Shown here in pieces: positions 26,063-35,106 of a DNA stretch of 64,000 nt. Under the pieces are notes generated by a model. It saw only the letters and a list, made by a program, of their open reading frames with translations, made no database searches and was not told where the DNA came from. Numbering within the stretch: the first letter of the stretch is position 1; the number at the start of each line of letters is the position of its first letter. Origin of the DNA: Candidatus Poribacteria bacterium (GTDB lineage: Bacteria; Poribacteria; WGA-4E; WGA-3G); NCBI GenBank assembly GCA_022819945.1, contig JAJEGI010000179.1, positions 1 through 64,000 on the forward strand. The letters are read 5' to 3'. Position numbers and translations under genes: made by a program.

Positions 26063-27105
26063 TGACCTTGCGAAATTTAAGTCTTTTGAAAATTGGAAAT
26101 CTGCGTGCTGTGCTCTGTCTATTATTGCTGGTGGGGTTTCTCGGTTCTTCCATTGCTGAGACGGACCTTTTTATCCAGTCATTAGCTGAAAAGGTTACCC
26201 AAGCAGCGGCAGAAAAAACGACAGTCGTTTCTGGGAAACAGGGGTGGTTGTTTTTTGCACCCGAACTGCGCCATCTGAGCGTTGGACGGTTTTGGGGTGA
26301 TGCAGCGAAGCGCGTGAGTCGGGCATCCAGCCCTGAATTCGCCGACCCGCTTCCTGCTATCCTTGACTTCAAGGCGCAATTGGACAAGGCAGGTATCGAG
26401 CTAATCTTCGTTCCAATTCCTGCAAAAGCCACGATTTATCCTGAGATGATTTCGGAACATGGAAACTCAACGGTACGCAATGATACATACCATCAAAAAT
26501 TCTACGACATTTTGCGAGAACAGGGGGTGAATGTGCTTGACTTAACGCCGCTCTTTCTCAAAAATCGGTTCACCGATACTGGTCCTGTCTACTGTAAACA
26601 GGATACACATTGGTCTGGACAGGGGTGTGTTCTGGCAGCGAAGGCGATTGCTAAAGCCATTGGTGCGCCTCCGTGGGTGAAGGCAATCCCTAAGAGAAAT
26701 ATTGAGACGGAAACGCGCAGGGCTGAAATTGCTGGTGATCTTTGGAGGGAACTCGGCGATCAGAATCTACAGAAAGAACAGTTAGGGCTTACTTATATTA
26801 AGGAAGGTGTCGGAACGTCGTGGCGGGCGAGTCCGGTTGTCCTTTTAGGAGATAGCCACAGTCTCGTTTTTCACGCGGGTCCGGATATGCATGCACAGGG
26901 GGCGGGTTTACCCGACCATCTTGCACATCAGCTCGGGTTTCCAGTGGACGTGGTGGCGGTACGTGGTTCCGGTGCGACGCCCTCGCGGCTGAATCTTTAT
27001 CGAAGGCGTGATAATATGAAAGGGAAGCGGGTAGTTGTTTGGTGCTTAAGTGTCCGTGAGTTCACAGAGGGACAAGGGTGGCGTCTGGTGCCTATAATCC
27101 GATGA
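26062..27105 (+). CDS. AlgX-like SGNH protein, second copy
   Basis: 347 residues from ATG 26062, which overlaps the previous stop (TGATG) and has GGGGAGAG upstream; an in-frame start at 26044 exists but is less likely. An N-terminal hydrophobic segment (VLCLLLLVGFLGSSIA) is followed by KQGWLFFAPELRH, LIFVPIPAKATIYPE, a CKQDTHWSGQG motif and VVLLGDSHSLVFH. Same architecture as the 516 aa protein without the C-terminal domain. Completes the acetylation cluster. Confidence 0.8.
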   Translation: MTLRNLSLLKIGNLRAVLCLLLLVGFLGSSIAETDLFIQSLAEKVTQAAAEKTTVVSGKQGWLFFAPELRHLSVGRFWGDAAKRVSRASSPEFADPLPAILDFKAQLDKAGIELIFVPIPAKATIYPEMISEHGNSTVRNDTYHQKFYDILREQGVNVLDLTPLFLKNRFTDTGPVYCKQDTHWSGQGCVLAAKAIAKAIGAPPWVKAIPKRNIETETRRAEIAGDLWRELGDQNLQKEQLGLTYIKEGVGTSWRASPVVLLGDSHSLVFHAGPDMHAQGAGLPDHLAHQLGFPVDVVAVRGSGATPSRLNLYRRRDNMKGKRVVVWCLSVREFTEGQGWRLVPIIR

Positions 27106-27129
27106 AGATCGTGGACGGAGAACCCGACG

Positions 27130-27185
27130 GAGCGTGCCTACTACTTTTAAGATGAAGTAGGAACAGGCTTGTAATCTGTCCCTAC
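27130..27185. repeat. Two abutting CCTACTACTTT-family modules
   Basis: GGAGCGTGCCTACTACTTTT, directly followed by AGTAGGAACAG-N9-CTGTCCCTACT, a hairpin with an 11-base imperfect stem. It lies between the convergent AlgX-like and SIMPL genes and may act as a terminator. Confidence 0.6.
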
Positions 27186-27201
27186 TATAGTGTTGGGAAC
27201 C

Positions 27202-27942
27202 CTACTCAATTTCGTAAACGATGGTGATGTTTATGGTAACAGTGAGTTCACCGGCTTGGATAGGGGTTGAGCTGCGAGCCCCATCATCGGCAGCGAACTC
27301 AGCACTCTCGGCATAAGCAATTGGCGGTCCCACGGTCCGCGTTGTCTCTGTAATTGTGATCGGTTTTCCGAGCCTAACACCACTCGCTTCAGCTAAGGTT
27401 TGCGCCTTCGCTTTGGCATTTTCTACTGCCAAGGTACGCGCCTGCGCCTGCAATGGTGTAGGATCGTCAATCATAAATTGGATTGAATTTACAACGACAA
27501 TGTCGCCACCGGCACCGATAGCATCATCGATGATGTCACTGAGACTTTCGAGTTCTCGCACCGTGGCATTGACGGTGTTATTGACCCTGTAACCGCGGAG
27601 TACACGTCCTTCATCCGTATAGTCGTACTGGGGGTAGATGCTGAAATTCTCGGTTTGAATATCATTTTCAGCGATGTCGTTGGTTTTCAAGGATTCTATC
27701 ACGGCTGTCATCGCACTCGCGGCTTCTTCGCGTGCCGCCTCTACCGATTCTTTTTCGACAGATACACCTAAATAGATCGTTGCGATGTCGGGTTCACCTG
27801 TGACTGAACCGCTTCCTGTGACGTGGATACTCCGGCTCGCGGGTGATGGGAGTAATGGATTCACAATTTGTTGTTCACACCCAGTGAGAATTATAGCGAG
27901 CAGCGAACCAAAACTTAAAAACAAAAATTTAAATCTACACAT
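27202..27942 (-). CDS. SIMPL domain (DUF541) lipoprotein
   Basis: 246 residues. Signal peptide with lipobox LTGC (Cys at about 22). The SIMPL/DUF541 domain: GSVTGEPDIATIYLGVSVE, ENDIQTENFSIYPQYDY, GYRVNNTVNATVRELESL and VENAKAKAQTLAEASGV are all typical. Periplasmic or outer-membrane lipoprotein; family members (YggE, BP26) are linked to oxidative stress resistance or form channel-like rings. Last gene of the minus-strand Gld-type operon, 55 bases after DUF4340. Confidence 0.88.
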   Translation of the reverse strand: MCRFKFLFLSFGSLLAIILTGCEQQIVNPLLPSPASRSIHVTGSGSVTGEPDIATIYLGVSVEKESVEAAREEAASAMTAVIESLKTNDIAENDIQTENFSIYPQYDYTDEGRVLRGYRVNNTVNATVRELESLSDIIDDAIGAGGDIVVVNSIQFMIDDPTPLQAQARTLAVENAKAKAQTLAEASGVRLGKPITITETTRTVGPPIAYAESAEFAADDGARSSTPIQAGELTVTINITIVYEIE

Positions 27943-27997
27943 AATGAATCTCCTTGATACGGCATCTGTGCCGCGATTTCCGGACCTGATAAGTCCA

Positions 27998-28963
27998 CTA
28001 CTCTGTTTCGACTGCTGGCGCGGGGTCCTCCGCTTTGAGCGTTTCAGATTTCTTTATGAGTCTATCGACATTCGATTTGAAAAGCCTAAAAATAATATCC
28101 TTGTCATCGCGTTTGACGTAAAGTTTCCCCTCCGCCTCTTTTCCAATGTACAACGTTGCGGTTGTGCCGTCATTCAACGCAGCGGATATAACAGATTCGG
28201 GAGTATCTAAACCGTATTCAGCAAGGTTGTCCTTTGCTTCTGCGAAATCGTCTGTGTCCAATTCGCTGAGGGTCGTAAGGAGCGTGTCAACTTCAGTTGC
28301 TTTGACGGCAGAGGCATCCGGCTTGAGCATTTGCCATGTCCCGTTTGCATCGAGACGCAGCTCAATCGTTTCCTCTGGTGAAGATATATTAAGTTCGGTG
28401 ACGTTGCCCTTATTAAAATCGAAAATGGTACGATCTTTCCAAGTGCGTGTGCCTTTGTTAAAGACGGATTGGAGATAGCCTTGTGCCACATAGACATCGT
28501 TGGAATTCGCTGGACGCACATAACTACTTAAGAAGCCAGGGGTCGTTTTGCCGACGAATAGATGCGCCACCAGTTTATCGTTTACGTCCATCAGTTTCGC
28601 TTCGACACCGGTGCTATCCACCTCGAATTCCGCCTGTTTTTCTGGGTTAGTGGAGACGCGCTGCGTATTCTTGAATTCTCCGACTTTGGTCAGGAGTTCT
28701 GCGACCCCTTCGCTATCGGCGGGGTAATTGTCCATTGAGGCGACCAGCCAGTTACTGTCCTGTTTAACAAGCGTTGCCGTTCCATCTGTGGCGATGATTT
28801 CTATTTTCGTGACTTGTTCTTTGTCGAAGTCTGGGAACAGAGGCATAGCTGCCTCAACCTTCTTTTCGTACTCGGTTTTCCCAAAGGGATTCTCAAAAAC
28901 AATGACAACGATTGCCAAAACGACAAAAACAGCACCTAAGATAAGAAGTTGTTTCGTTTTCAT
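27998..28963 (-). CDS. DUF4340 protein of the Gld-type ABC operon
   Basis: 321 residues, with an N-terminal membrane anchor (LLILGAVFVVLAIVVIVFE) and an external repeat-rich domain (DFDKEQVTKIEI ... LVKQDSNWLVA; FVGKTTPGFLSSYVR; later TATLYIGKEAEGKLYVKRD). This matches DUF4340, which regularly follows gldG-like genes. Probably a periplasmic accessory to the transporter. A 130-base spacer before it contains no recognisable signal apart from AT-rich sequence. Confidence 0.85.
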   Translation of the reverse strand: MKTKQLLILGAVFVVLAIVVIVFENPFGKTEYEKKVEAAMPLFPDFDKEQVTKIEIIATDGTATLVKQDSNWLVASMDNYPADSEGVAELLTKVGEFKNTQRVSTNPEKQAEFEVDSTGVEAKLMDVNDKLVAHLFVGKTTPGFLSSYVRPANSNDVYVAQGYLQSVFNKGTRTWKDRTIFDFNKGNVTELNISSPEETIELRLDANGTWQMLKPDASAVKATEVDTLLTTLSELDTDDFAEAKDNLAEYGLDTPESVISAALNDGTTATLYIGKEAEGKLYVKRDDKDIIFRLFKSNVDRLIKKSETLKAEDPAPAVETE

Positions 28964-29093
28964 TTTTTTTATAGGAATCTCCGCACGGATTGACTGTACA
29001 AATCAATCTGGTTTTGCTTAGGTTTATACGTTCTGTAGATGATTAAAGTTTTAGACTTTAAACAGGAGAACTGGTGTACCGTTATACCTACGC

Positions 29094-30764
29094 TTAGTCC
29101 GAGGTCATATTTCGGGTACTGAAGGCTTCTATCATCCTTTTAGCTCGACGTTTTAAGAAATACCGAACAAGCCCGAAGATAACGACGAACAGTGGAATGC
29201 CTACGGTACATAGGTATTTAATAAAGTTTTTCTCAATTTCTGAGACTTCACGGAACTCGCCACTACGCGTCTTTATTTGAAGCGGACGATCTGTAATTGT
29301 CTGTGAGCGGATACCGATGAGTGCATCACCTAATGTTAACCAGTCTACGGTATTTAAGAAAAAGTTAACGCTATTGGTATTCAACTGAATTAGCAATTGT
29401 GCTGTGCCTACGACGACGATTTGTGTCTCGGTACTTTCAGTTATAGGTGTTCGTTCCTCTGTATCTTGTGTTGGTACAGGTGTCTCGTTGTCCTCTGCAC
29501 TCGTGGCATCGTCGGGGGCTGCCGGTATCTCTTTATCGGCATAAAAACTTTTGAATTTACCTTCTAAAGCGACGGCAACGGGATAGGCTTGTGTTTCAGC
29601 ATCGGGGATCGGGGCATCAGGTCTAAGATTATAGTATCCTTGGAGCGTTTGTCCAAATTCGCTTGTTTTTGCTAATACTGTTCCGGTAATGTTTTCTTTT
29701 CCTATTACTTCCAAGGAACTTGTCCAAGGCAGCGTTAGCACTTCGAGTTGATTCGTGATTGCGTGTTCTGCCGAAAAATTCGGTTTAATAATTTTTACAA
29801 AATACGGATACGGTTGAAAAATGGTCATAAAACCTTGTTGGAACCGCGCATTTTCGTGGAATCTGCGGTCAACAAGGAGATTATTGCCGAGTTTGGCGCC
29901 GTAATGCTCCAGCAAATCGTTGAGTCCAGTGCTCAGGGGTGTCCCTTGCATTGTGCCGGGTTGCATTTGAATGGGATCGACTAAGAAGATCGCTCTACCG
30001 CCGCGCATAATAAACTGATCGAGTTCATATTTCTCGCGTTCTGTCAAGGGTTGCTTTACGCCAGCAACGACGAGCGTTGTCACAGTAGCATCAACGGCTT
30101 TTCCGTCCTGTAGACTCACGGAGGTGAGGTTGTATTGTCCTTGTCCGTTTTTATCCAAGAGTTGGCGGAACTGCTGATATTCTTGTGCGTTGATATCAAA
30201 TTCGCCGTGCCCCGTCAAGAACCCCACTGTTTTTGCCTCTTTGGTGGTAACTTTAAGAATAGTGGAGGTGAGGTCATACTCCAGATTAGCTGTTGAACGC
30301 ACTACCGGCAGGGTTTCCTCTTTACCGCTGTAGCCGATTGATATCCCCATATAGACGTTTGCTATTTCGGCTTTATCTTGTTTGTAGACGTTAATTCGGA
30401 CTTCGGGAATTCCCTTGAATTGGAGTTCCTGTTTCTGTCCGTCATCGAAGTTTGCCGGATTCACAAAATCGATCTGTAGGTTCTTTGAAAATGCCTTGTA
30501 TTCGTCAAGTACATCCCTGACGTTACGTCGGATTTGTGCGACTTCCGCTGGGGCAGTGGAAAAATAGGCGGTGATTGTAACAATATCGTCTAATGAATCG
30601 AGCACATTTTTTGTTGCTTTTGAGATCGTATAGCGTTTGTCCTCGGTTAAGTCTGTCCGAATGAAGCGGCGCGTGGACAGAAAATTAATCAGCGCGAGGA
30701 TACCGAAGATTATGATTACAAAAGCGAGGGTGTTCCCGCCGAATGCGATGCGTTTATTTTTCAA
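29094..30764 (-). CDS. GldG-like ABC transporter auxiliary protein
   Basis: 556 residues. Anchored at both ends: N-terminal helix (LAFVIIIFGILALINFLS) and C-terminal helix (GIPLFVVIFGLVRYFL). Between them, the GldG-type periplasmic domain with RFIRTDLTEDKRYTISK, VGFLTGHGEFD and GRAIFLVDPIQ. The low-complexity acidic PT-rich insert (about 415-445) is a linker. It works with the GldF-type permease (18 bases upstream) and GldA-type ATPase; in Bacteroidetes the set supports gliding, elsewhere its cargo is unknown. Confidence 0.88.
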   Translation of the reverse strand: MKNKRIAFGGNTLAFVIIIFGILALINFLSTRRFIRTDLTEDKRYTISKATKNVLDSLDDIVTITAYFSTAPAEVAQIRRNVRDVLDEYKAFSKNLQIDFVNPANFDDGQKQELQFKGIPEVRINVYKQDKAEIANVYMGISIGYSGKEETLPVVRSTANLEYDLTSTILKVTTKEAKTVGFLTGHGEFDINAQEYQQFRQLLDKNGQGQYNLTSVSLQDGKAVDATVTTLVVAGVKQPLTEREKYELDQFIMRGGRAIFLVDPIQMQPGTMQGTPLSTGLNDLLEHYGAKLGNNLLVDRRFHENARFQQGFMTIFQPYPYFVKIIKPNFSAEHAITNQLEVLTLPWTSSLEVIGKENITGTVLAKTSEFGQTLQGYYNLRPDAPIPDAETQAYPVAVALEGKFKSFYADKEIPAAPDDATSAEDNETPVPTQDTEERTPITESTETQIVVVGTAQLLIQLNTNSVNFFLNTVDWLTLGDALIGIRSQTITDRPLQIKTRSGEFREVSEIEKNFIKYLCTVGIPLFVVIFGLVRYFLKRRAKRMIEAFSTRNMTSD

Positions 30765-30782
30765 AACAGTATACCTCCTTTC

Positions 30783-31499
30783 CTAACGCCACTTGCGGCT
30801 TTCAACTGCGAGTGTACTGAGATAAAGGAAAAACCCTATCACTGACAGATAGTAGATGATGTCGCGAGAGTCAAGTACGCCTCGGAGAATGCTACTGTAA
30901 TGTGCGCCGAGTCCAAGGTAGCTGAAAATCGGGAACAACCAGTTCGGTGTATTGAAAAGCACAAAGTCTTCACCAATGATGAGTAACACAAAACAGGTAG
31001 TGATTCCCAAAATGAAGGCGACGATCTGATTTTCGGTTAGCGTTGAGGCGAAGAGTCCGATTGCCAGATATGCTGCACCCATCAGCAGGAGTCCGATATA
31101 TCCGGCAATGAGCGTCCCTCCATCAGGATCCCCAAGGTACATGACTGAAAAGGTGAGGACGAGTGAGAGGAGTACGGTTACAGCGAGGAGCGCGAAACTT
31201 GCCAAGAATTTACCGACGACTACTTCAGCATCTCGGATAGGCAGGGTCATCAGGATTTCTACGGTGCCGATTTTCTTTTCTTCAGCCCAGAGTTTCATAG
31301 TGACAGCCGGGATAAAAAATAGAAATATCCACGGCATTAACCCGAAAAAACTGCGCATTTCAGCTTGATTTTGTATAAAGAAGCCCCGGAAAAAGAGCCA
31401 TGATGAGATGCCGAGGAAAAAAGTAATGAAAATGTACGCGATCGGTGAGTTGAAGTAACTTTTGAATTCCTTTTTGAAAATGGCTGTAATGTTCGTCAT
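30783..31499 (-). CDS. GldF-like ABC transporter permease
   Basis: 238 residues, six membrane helices, beginning with the typical cytoplasmic motif ITAIFKKEFKSYFNSPIAYIF. MKLWAEEKKIGTVEILMTLPIRDAEVVVGKF is the ABC-2 permease coupling region. Pairs with the ATPase at 31696-32628. No Shine-Dalgarno before the ATG; the heptad element at 31514-31693 starts 14 bases upstream and separates it from the ATPase gene. Confidence 0.9.
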   Translation of the reverse strand: MTNITAIFKKEFKSYFNSPIAYIFITFFLGISSWLFFRGFFIQNQAEMRSFFGLMPWIFLFFIPAVTMKLWAEEKKIGTVEILMTLPIRDAEVVVGKFLASFALLAVTVLLSLVLTFSVMYLGDPDGGTLIAGYIGLLLMGAAYLAIGLFASTLTENQIVAFILGITTCFVLLIIGEDFVLFNTPNWLFPIFSYLGLGAHYSSILRGVLDSRDIIYYLSVIGFFLYLSTLAVESRKWR

Positions 31500-31513
31500 A
31501 ATTTTTTGTATCG

Positions 31514-31693
31514 GTTATCAGTTACCAGTGGCCAGTTACCAGTGGCCAGTTAAAGAGGGATAGGATTCAATCATGGGGAAACACCCAAGCAAAACACCCT
31601 CTTTTCTGGTAACTCGTAACTGCTTACTTCTCCTCTGGAAACTATTAAAAACCGTATTCTCACTGCGAAGCAAACTGATCACTGTTCTGCTAT
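31514..31693. repeat. Heptad-armed MITE-like element inside the ABC operon
   Basis: Left arm GTTATCA-GTTACCA-GTGGCCA-GTTACCA-GTGGCCA-GTTAA; right arm TCTGGTAACTCGTAACTGC. The core has GGGGAAACACCCAAGC followed by AAAACACCCTC, closely matching 46859-46890 and 40751-40780, and TTCTCACTGCGAAGCA as in 12394-12498 and near 53355. It lies between the ATPase and permease genes. Confidence 0.75.
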
Positions 31694-31695
31694 GT

Positions 31696-32628
31696 TTATT
31701 CTTTGTCTGTCAAATTAAGGAAGACATCTTCTAAATCTACGGATTCTTGACGGAGTTCTGTTAGACTCCACCCGTTCTTTACAACAACGTGGAAAAGTGC
31801 CTCTGCGGCATCGCTATCTTGAGCAGCGTTAATTTGGTAAGCGACTATATCGTCAGTCGTTTCGACGTGCGTCCACTGTGAGACGAATTCCAACTCGTTC
31901 AGTTCCGCTTCAATGGCTTCTTGTGAACCTCGGATAGCGATATGGACGATATCCTCGCCCTTTGCCTGACTGGCGAGTTCCTCTGGTGAACCGTTAGCGA
32001 CGATCTCCCCGTTATTGATAATCAGGATTCGGCTACAGGTGGCGGAGACTTCAGACAAAATATGCGTGCTGAAAAGAACCAGTTTCTCTTGTCCGATGTC
32101 TCTAATCAAGTTGCGGATTTCGATGATCTGATTTGGGTCTAACCCGGAAGTCGGTTCGTCTAAAATCAGGATAGGTGGGTCGTGGATAAGGCTCTGCGCC
32201 AAGCCTAAACGTTGGCGGTACCCTTTTGAGAGTTCGCCGATGTCTTTTTGGATAACATCCTCGAGACCGCAGATGTCAATTACCGCCCGGATCCGTTCTT
32301 TCCTGTCGCTTTTAGGGATGTGTCGGACCTGGGTCATGAAATTGAGATATTCGATGACCCCCATATCGGTATAAAGCGGTGCGCTTTCAGGTAGGTAACC
32401 GATCCGTTTGCGGACTTCAATGGATTCCTCAAATATATTATACCCTGCCACGGTAGCACTGCCTGCGTCTGCGGAGAGGTAACAGGTGAGGATACGCATT
32501 GTGGTTGTTTTTCCTGCACCGTTGGGACCGAGGAAACCTAATACTTCACCCGCGTGTGCATCAAACGAAACCTTGTTGACAGCAACCGTTGGACCATAGG
32601 ATTTTGTGAGTTCTTTGACTTCGATCAT
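31696..32628 (-). CDS. GldA-like ABC transporter ATPase
   Basis: 310 residues. Walker A GPNGAGKTT (about 34-42), signature LSKGYRQRLG, Walker B LILDEPTSGLDP, H-loop FSTHILSEV. A C-terminal ~80-residue extension after the core (QEAIEAELNELEFV ...) is usual for ABC-2 ATPases. Powers the GldF/GldG-type complex. First gene of the operon, expressed from the promoter at 32704-32732; its 5' leader contains a hairpin. Confidence 0.93.
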   Translation of the reverse strand: MIEVKELTKSYGPTVAVNKVSFDAHAGEVLGFLGPNGAGKTTTMRILTCYLSADAGSATVAGYNIFEESIEVRKRIGYLPESAPLYTDMGVIEYLNFMTQVRHIPKSDRKERIRAVIDICGLEDVIQKDIGELSKGYRQRLGLAQSLIHDPPILILDEPTSGLDPNQIIEIRNLIRDIGQEKLVLFSTHILSEVSATCSRILIINNGEIVANGSPEELASQAKGEDIVHIAIRGSQEAIEAELNELEFVSQWTHVETTDDIVAYQINAAQDSDAAEALFHVVVKNGWSLTELRQESVDLEDVFLNLTDKE

Positions 32629-32639
32629 ATTTCCAAAGT

Positions 32640-32670
32640 AGTAGCCGATTAACGAGAGGCGTACCTCTCG
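32640..32670. repeat. Hairpin of the TACTACTTT family in the 5' leader of the ABC operon
   Basis: CGAGAGG (32653-32659), loop CGTA, CCTCTCG (32664-32670). On the minus strand it is followed by a GGCTACTACTTT tract ending about 10 bases before the ATG at 32628. Being transcribed in the leader, it could affect translation of the ATPase. Confidence 0.6.
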
Positions 32671-32703
32671 AAATGCCTTAAGAAAATAAAATATATTGTT
32701 AAA

Positions 32704-32732
32704 ATATTAGCATAGAATTTGCCGAATGTCAA
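32704..32732 (-). promoter_or_regulatory. Sigma70 promoter for the Gld-type ABC operon
   Basis: Minus strand: TTGACA (32727-32732), 17-base spacer, TAATAT (32704-32709). Transcript start about 32697, leader about 70 bases. Confidence 0.8.
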
Positions 32733-32776
32733 GAAAAAATTGATATACCCTCACATTAATTCAGGCGGTTGAGATG

Positions 32777-34708
32777 CTAAATCCAACTATACACTGCCGA
32801 CCTCAGTACAAGGCTTAGGAGGGGCCAGAAGCACCCCATCAGTGCTTCACCTAACACCAGTCCAATGAAAAACGGCACTGCTTTCCGATATGCATTGATC
32901 CCTCCATGCTTTAAAATGAGCCATTTCGCTACCATCGCGAGGAGCAGGGGAAACCAGATGACGTCCGTTGTCCCGGGTGCGACGCCGATAACGTATCCTG
33001 CTGGGTGTAATGGACACCATACAAAACGCGCACGCAGAAACATGATGCCCAAATTCGCCGCGAATGCTAAGCCTAACACCGATGTAGCAAGCCAATCCGT
33101 CGGTTTCGGGTTCACTAACCACGATGAAAGGAAGTTATATGTATCCGCACCGCCGGCATGGATCTGTTCTGAACCTGCAGCCACGCCTTCGCTATAAATC
33201 GCATACGGATAGAGAATCAGACTTGATAGGATACCGATGAGGCTTGCAATGACTAATACGCCAAACATCGTTCGGTTTCGGATACCCGTACGCTCGGCAA
33301 GTTTGAACGCCTCTAACTGGTCCGGCATCGGGTGTGTTCGGAAAGAAGCGTAGCTGGCACCGCTGAGCCAGTTCATGAGTGAGAGCATCGTTAGGTTACC
33401 CGGACGCAAACGCCGTGTACCGAGCAGTGAGATCATCATGTATTGTGGCGTAAGGTAGCCGATAGCATGTATCGGCGGTCCCAGTTCCGCTCGCATCCGA
33501 GTTAATCCGACAACGATCATTAGATAGATACCGATGTAAATTGCGAACGCCCAGAGCGACATCCCACCACGGATACAGAAAACCGCGAGAAGTAGGAGAC
33601 AGATACCGAGTGTTATCACTGCGCTCCGGTATGAGAGTGCTTCAGTTTGCGCTTCCTTGCGATTTGGATGAACCACTTGTCTCAACACGGATGCAAAGTG
33701 GTTTCGTGCATACCAACACGCAATCGCGAGCAGTGCTAACAACGCGCCTGCGCCTTGTTCTCCTAGAAATGGGTAACCCGGTAAAGTAGCAATTCCCATT
33801 GTACTTCCTATTAGCAGCTGCGCCTTCTTTAGCAGGTAGAAGAAGGCACAGGAAAACGCTAAATCCAACGGCAAAATGAACGAGAAACCGATCAGATATG
33901 GGTGGAATCGAAGGGGCATACTGCCTATGGCGTTCCACGGTTTCTGTGTGAAGTAGATATTAAGATTGTATTTTCGGACTGGGATCTCTGGGAGCACTGG
34001 GAAAAAGAACTGCAGCCCGTTAATCAGATTGATCCCCATGGCGATCCCGAAACCGATCCAGAGCAGTCGGTTCCTGAAGATGCGGCGGTTGGTGGTAATT
34101 TCTAACGGAATTTGAATGATCGGATAAGCGAGTTTTTCATTTTCGATCCACTGTTTGCGTAGGAGTGCCGTTAGACAGAGAAAGATGAGCATCAACAGGA
34201 AGATCACCGCGGACCAAGAGAGGATCGGGACGATCCAGTGCTGTACATAGCCTTCCGTGAAGAAGTTCACCTCGCCTTCGTAGAAGTCGGTAACTGTTTT
34301 TGGATGTTTCACGACAAGCCATTCGGGGAGATGGTGAAAAAGGAGTGCCTCCCAGTCGTTTTCGGGGGTAGCGAAGCGGAAGGCATAAGGGATGAGACCC
34401 ATCAGGCGCGGGATACAGTCGTGTCCTGAAAACGCGCTACCCACAGCGAGCATACTATAAACGACGAGCAGATCGCGCGGCTGCAAGGCGGCGCGTGGAA
34501 AAATACGCTGTACACCCATGTTCAACAGCGTTATCGCCAAAATGCCGAACATGACATTGACAGACATCGCGACTGTCGTCAGATGCGCGGTGTGCCAAAT
34601 CATCTCTACATAGGCGATCCAATAACTATTAGCGATAATAAGGACGGTGCCGAGCAGCACTGCGCGTTTCGCAATTGTCTGCGAGCCACCTGGGTCCGTA
34701 GTGTGCAT
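32777..34708 (-). CDS. Large multipass membrane protein, DUF6785/DUF6784 type
   Basis: 643 residues with roughly 14 hydrophobic segments. AVGSAFSGHDCIPRLMG near residue 95, FATPENDWEALLFHHLPEWLVV and LRKQWIENEKLAYPIIQIPLE fit a family common in planctomycete- and poribacteria-like genomes and distantly OPT-transporter-like. Function unknown; a solute transporter is plausible. Single gene with a strong promoter at 34891-34919. ATG at 34708. Confidence 0.75.
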   Translation of the reverse strand: MHTTDPGGSQTIAKRAVLLGTVLIIANSYWIAYVEMIWHTAHLTTVAMSVNVMFGILAITLLNMGVQRIFPRAALQPRDLLVVYSMLAVGSAFSGHDCIPRLMGLIPYAFRFATPENDWEALLFHHLPEWLVVKHPKTVTDFYEGEVNFFTEGYVQHWIVPILSWSAVIFLLMLIFLCLTALLRKQWIENEKLAYPIIQIPLEITTNRRIFRNRLLWIGFGIAMGINLINGLQFFFPVLPEIPVRKYNLNIYFTQKPWNAIGSMPLRFHPYLIGFSFILPLDLAFSCAFFYLLKKAQLLIGSTMGIATLPGYPFLGEQGAGALLALLAIACWYARNHFASVLRQVVHPNRKEAQTEALSYRSAVITLGICLLLLAVFCIRGGMSLWAFAIYIGIYLMIVVGLTRMRAELGPPIHAIGYLTPQYMMISLLGTRRLRPGNLTMLSLMNWLSGASYASFRTHPMPDQLEAFKLAERTGIRNRTMFGVLVIASLIGILSSLILYPYAIYSEGVAAGSEQIHAGGADTYNFLSSWLVNPKPTDWLATSVLGLAFAANLGIMFLRARFVWCPLHPAGYVIGVAPGTTDVIWFPLLLAMVAKWLILKHGGINAYRKAVPFFIGLVLGEALMGCFWPLLSLVLRSAVYSWI

Positions 34709-34871
34709 ATCTTTGGAGAAAAACGGTACCGGTTAGTTTTTGTTTTTCGATGGCGACCTATAAAGATTGATGGCTCTGGCGTATATCTTGGTTAGGCAAT
34801 TTGATTTGTAGAATAGACGCGGTGTTGTAGAGCGTATCTTGGAAGTCGGTTGAAATTGCCGAAAATTTTTC

Positions 34872-34900
34872 TTTACTATATTCATTAAATATATTATACT
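34872..34900 (+). promoter_or_regulatory. Possible dnaN promoter
   Basis: TTTACT (34872-34877), 17-base spacer, TATACT (34895-34900). It would start near 34907, giving a 200-base leader. It overlaps the opposing stronger promoter completely, so the two could interfere. Confidence 0.45.
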
Positions 34901-34919
34901 AAATAGAGACGCTTGTCAA
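34891..34919 (-). promoter_or_regulatory. Strong sigma70 promoter for the DUF6785-type gene
   Basis: Minus strand: TTGACA (34914-34919), 17-base spacer, TAATAT (34891-34896). Transcript start about 34884, leader about 175 bases. Confidence 0.75.
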
Positions 34920-35106
34920 GATTTTCGTTCAAACACATTGGATTCGGCAGATACTACCGAGAATATTCTTTAATTTCGTGCTGCCGCGGTATTCTTTTAA
35001 AGCGGGAAAACACGGTTTTACAACGACAGAACGCATTGTACATGTAAGTGATAGGCAAAAAATCAGCATAAATTTTGTTATTAATTCTTGATATGGAGAT
35101 TTTGGA

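Larger units (their letters stand above)
34709..35106. other. Divergent control region between the DUF6785-type gene and dnaN
   Basis: 398 bases holding two overlapping opposed promoters (listed separately) and a dnaN leader of about 200 bases. The leader contains CGGCAG ... CTGCCG (34946-34987) as an inverted repeat around AT-rich sequence. I see no DnaA boxes, so no support for an origin although dnaN is next. Confidence 0.5.
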
